A stretch of 7,859 bases of DNA from Chloroflexota bacterium (GTDB taxonomy: Bacteria > Chloroflexota > Dehalococcoidia > SAR202 > UBA6927), in contig PBBT01000002.1 of assembly GCA_002717725.1 (NCBI GenBank), forward strand, positions 56,934 through 64,792, read 5' to 3'. Positions 6,800 to 7,859 of the stretch are shown one piece after another (within the stretch, counting starts at the first letter, position 1; each line of letters starts with the position of its first letter). A program made the translations under genes and the position numbers. The notes under the pieces were generated by a model that was not told the origin of the DNA, did not search any database, and saw only the letters and a list, made by a program, of their open reading frames with translations.

Positions 6800-6828
6800 A
6801 TTCTATCACCAGATTTTAAAATTGTAAA
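6800..6828 (-). promoter_or_regulatory. Promoter of rho (extended -10 type)
   Basis: Minus strand: -35 TTTACA (6823-6828), a 17-base spacer ending in TGA, and -10 TAGAAT (6800-6805). Both hexamers match 5 of 6 consensus bases, and the TGn forms an extended -10. Start is expected near 6793. It lies between the upstream terminator and rho, so rho is transcribed on its own. Confidence 0.72.
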
Positions 6829-6853
6829 CACTTCGATCCCAAATAAATGGTTT

Positions 6854-6892
6854 TAAAAATTATGAAGGCCCCTGAATTAGGGGCCTTCATAA
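6854..6892 (-). terminator. Rho-independent terminator of the 6927-7859 gene
   Basis: A perfect 14-base-pair stem joins 6860-6873 to 6879-6892 around a five-base loop, with the core AAGGCCCCT/AGGGGCCTT. On the minus strand ATTTTT follows directly. It begins 35 bases after the TAG stop at 6927. On the plus strand it is followed by AAAATTAAG, so it works mainly in the minus direction. Confidence 0.92.
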
Positions 6893-6926
6893 AATTAAGT
6901 TTCATATTTTTTGGGGTATAAAGATA

Positions 6927-7859
6927 CTAATTCTCTCTTCTGGATCTTCTAAGAACAAAAGTTCCGCCGCCAACCAATACCAAAGCAGCAAGTGCTAATG
7001 AAATTTGAGTAGAAACTGATAATGTCATCGCTCCTACTACAGGCTCTTCAATAACTTCTTCAACAACCTCTTCTTCAGCATCGGCTACAGTTCTAAAGTA
7101 AGTAGTGCCGATCACAGTTGCTGAATCTGTTTCATTTGGACTAGTAGGTCTATCATAACCAACTCTTACAGTAATAGTATCGTTTGCCCTCTTCCTGGGA
7201 GCAGTATATGAAGCAACTCCTGCATCATCAGTATCAGCCACAAGCTTACTCTGACCCTGCCATGCAAAATTAAGCTGATTCGGATCAGTATCTACCATAG
7301 CAGTATAAAAATCATCACCATCACTATCAACTGCCTGAGAAGTAATTCGAACACCTTCTCCAGCTCGAGCGCGATATGATCCAGGAAGCATTGTAACTTT
7401 AACATCCTTTGCGCCAGCTTCAGTTACCCAAGTGATACTCTTCGTTCCAATATCTGTTTGTGCATTCGCTGCCTTTTGACTATTCAGCTCTACGTCCTCA
7501 TCAATTGCATCCACAGCCTGAGCAGCTACCACAGTATGTGCAGCTAAATGCTCATCAAAAACGTAATCTACCCAAACCTGGGTTGCGGCAGCGGCAATAT
7601 CAACAGTCGTGGAATAAGATGTTTGAGTACAATTTGTAGCTGCCAATTGAGCAGCTGCAGCACAACCTGAAACAACAACTCCTCCCAATACCGTAGCATT
7701 GGGCAAGTTACCAACACCATCGGGTGCCGCACTAAGAATCACAAGAACACCATTATGCTCAGTGGCAAGTCCATAGCGTGCTACAAACACATCAACGGTA
7801 TCATTGTCAAAATCATAAATCAGAGTTACTTCAATATCATTATCAGGCGCTGCATGAAC
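6927..7859 (-). CDS. Surface protein with acidic stalk and C-terminal membrane anchor, C-terminal part (5' end outside window)
   Basis: The frame is open to the window edge, so the GTG at 7790 is internal; 310 residues are visible. The first part (1-135) is Ala/Val/Asp-rich, with a Cys66/Cys77 pair that could form a disulphide outside the cell. Residues about 140-259 look like an Ig-like or invasin-like beta-sandwich (VTEAGAKDVKVTML, a VDSDGDD turn, an ASYTAPRK strand, DTITVRVGYD). An acidic stalk follows (EEEVVEEVIEEPVVG, about 262-276), then a hydrophobic segment (about 286-303) and the stop-transfer tail RRSRREN. No LPXTG is seen. The layout resembles the anchor of the 615-1784 product, but the stalk chemistry is the opposite type, acidic against Pro/Ala. 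It has its own terminator. The function is unknown; a cell-envelope or adhesive role is inferred. Confidence 0.75.
   Translation of the reverse strand, partial: VHAAPDNDIEVTLIYDFDNDTVDVFVARYGLATEHNGVLVILSAAPDGVGNLPNATVLGGVVVSGCAAAAQLAATNCTQTSYSTTVDIAAAATQVWVDYVFDEHLAAHTVVAAQAVDAIDEDVELNSQKAANAQTDIGTKSITWVTEAGAKDVKVTMLPGSYRARAGEGVRITSQAVDSDGDDFYTAMVDTDPNQLNFAWQGQSKLVADTDDAGVASYTAPRKRANDTITVRVGYDRPTSPNETDSATVIGTTYFRTVADAEEEVVEEVIEEPVVGAMTLSVSTQISLALAALVLVGGGTFVLRRSRREN

Noticed and set aside
6684..6809. 42-residue N-terminal extension of Rho
   Set aside because: Its GTG start lies inside the promoter at 6800-6828, it has no similarity to Rho, and the ATG at 6683 has a ribosome site.
7701..7790. 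Start of the last gene at the GTG at 7790
   Set aside because: The frame stays open to the window edge, no ribosome site precedes it, and no signal peptide follows.

Overview
The window looks like a chromosome segment of a free-living bacterium of moderate-to-low GC content. The best guess is a marine Chloroflexota of the Dehalococcoidia/SAR202 type. That guess is inferred from the protein styles: a UlaG-like metallo-beta-lactamase-fold protein, very acidic exported proteins with Ig-like and paired 'GWNL' C-terminal domains, and a beta-sandwich protein on a Pro/Ala stalk. No rRNA or other decisive marker is present. No mobile element, CRISPR array, tRNA or phage gene was seen.

Layout from left to right. 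At 1-573 (+) lies the 3' end of a metallo-beta-lactamase-fold gene whose visible metal-binding motifs are degenerate and which carries a very acidic insertion. It converges on 615-1784 (-), a membrane-anchored surface protein with two copies of one beta-sandwich domain and a Pro/Ala repeat stalk. That gene has its own promoter (1819-1847). A strong intrinsic terminator (1878-1918) separates it from 1951-5013 (-), a 1020-residue secreted, acidic, S-layer-like protein. About 390 bases without a gene (5014-5405) hold that gene's leader, two candidate promoters and several inverted repeats. Next come rho (5406-6683, -), encoding the transcription termination factor, with a good extended -10 promoter at 6800-6828, and a second strong terminator (6854-6892). 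Last is 6927-7859 (-), the 3' end of another surface protein with an acidic stalk and a C-terminal membrane anchor.

The four minus-strand genes therefore appear to be separate transcription units, each with its own promoter or terminator where this can be judged. Three encode exported or cell-surface proteins anchored in different ways; rho is a housekeeping gene among them. The two longest reading frames must be trimmed at the 5' end: the large surface protein starts at a GTG at 5013, and Rho at an ATG at 6683. I see no clear new defence or metabolic system. The points most worth following up are the apparently inactive metallo-beta-lactamase-fold protein, the dyad motif shared by the rho and S-layer-like leaders, and the modular surface proteins.
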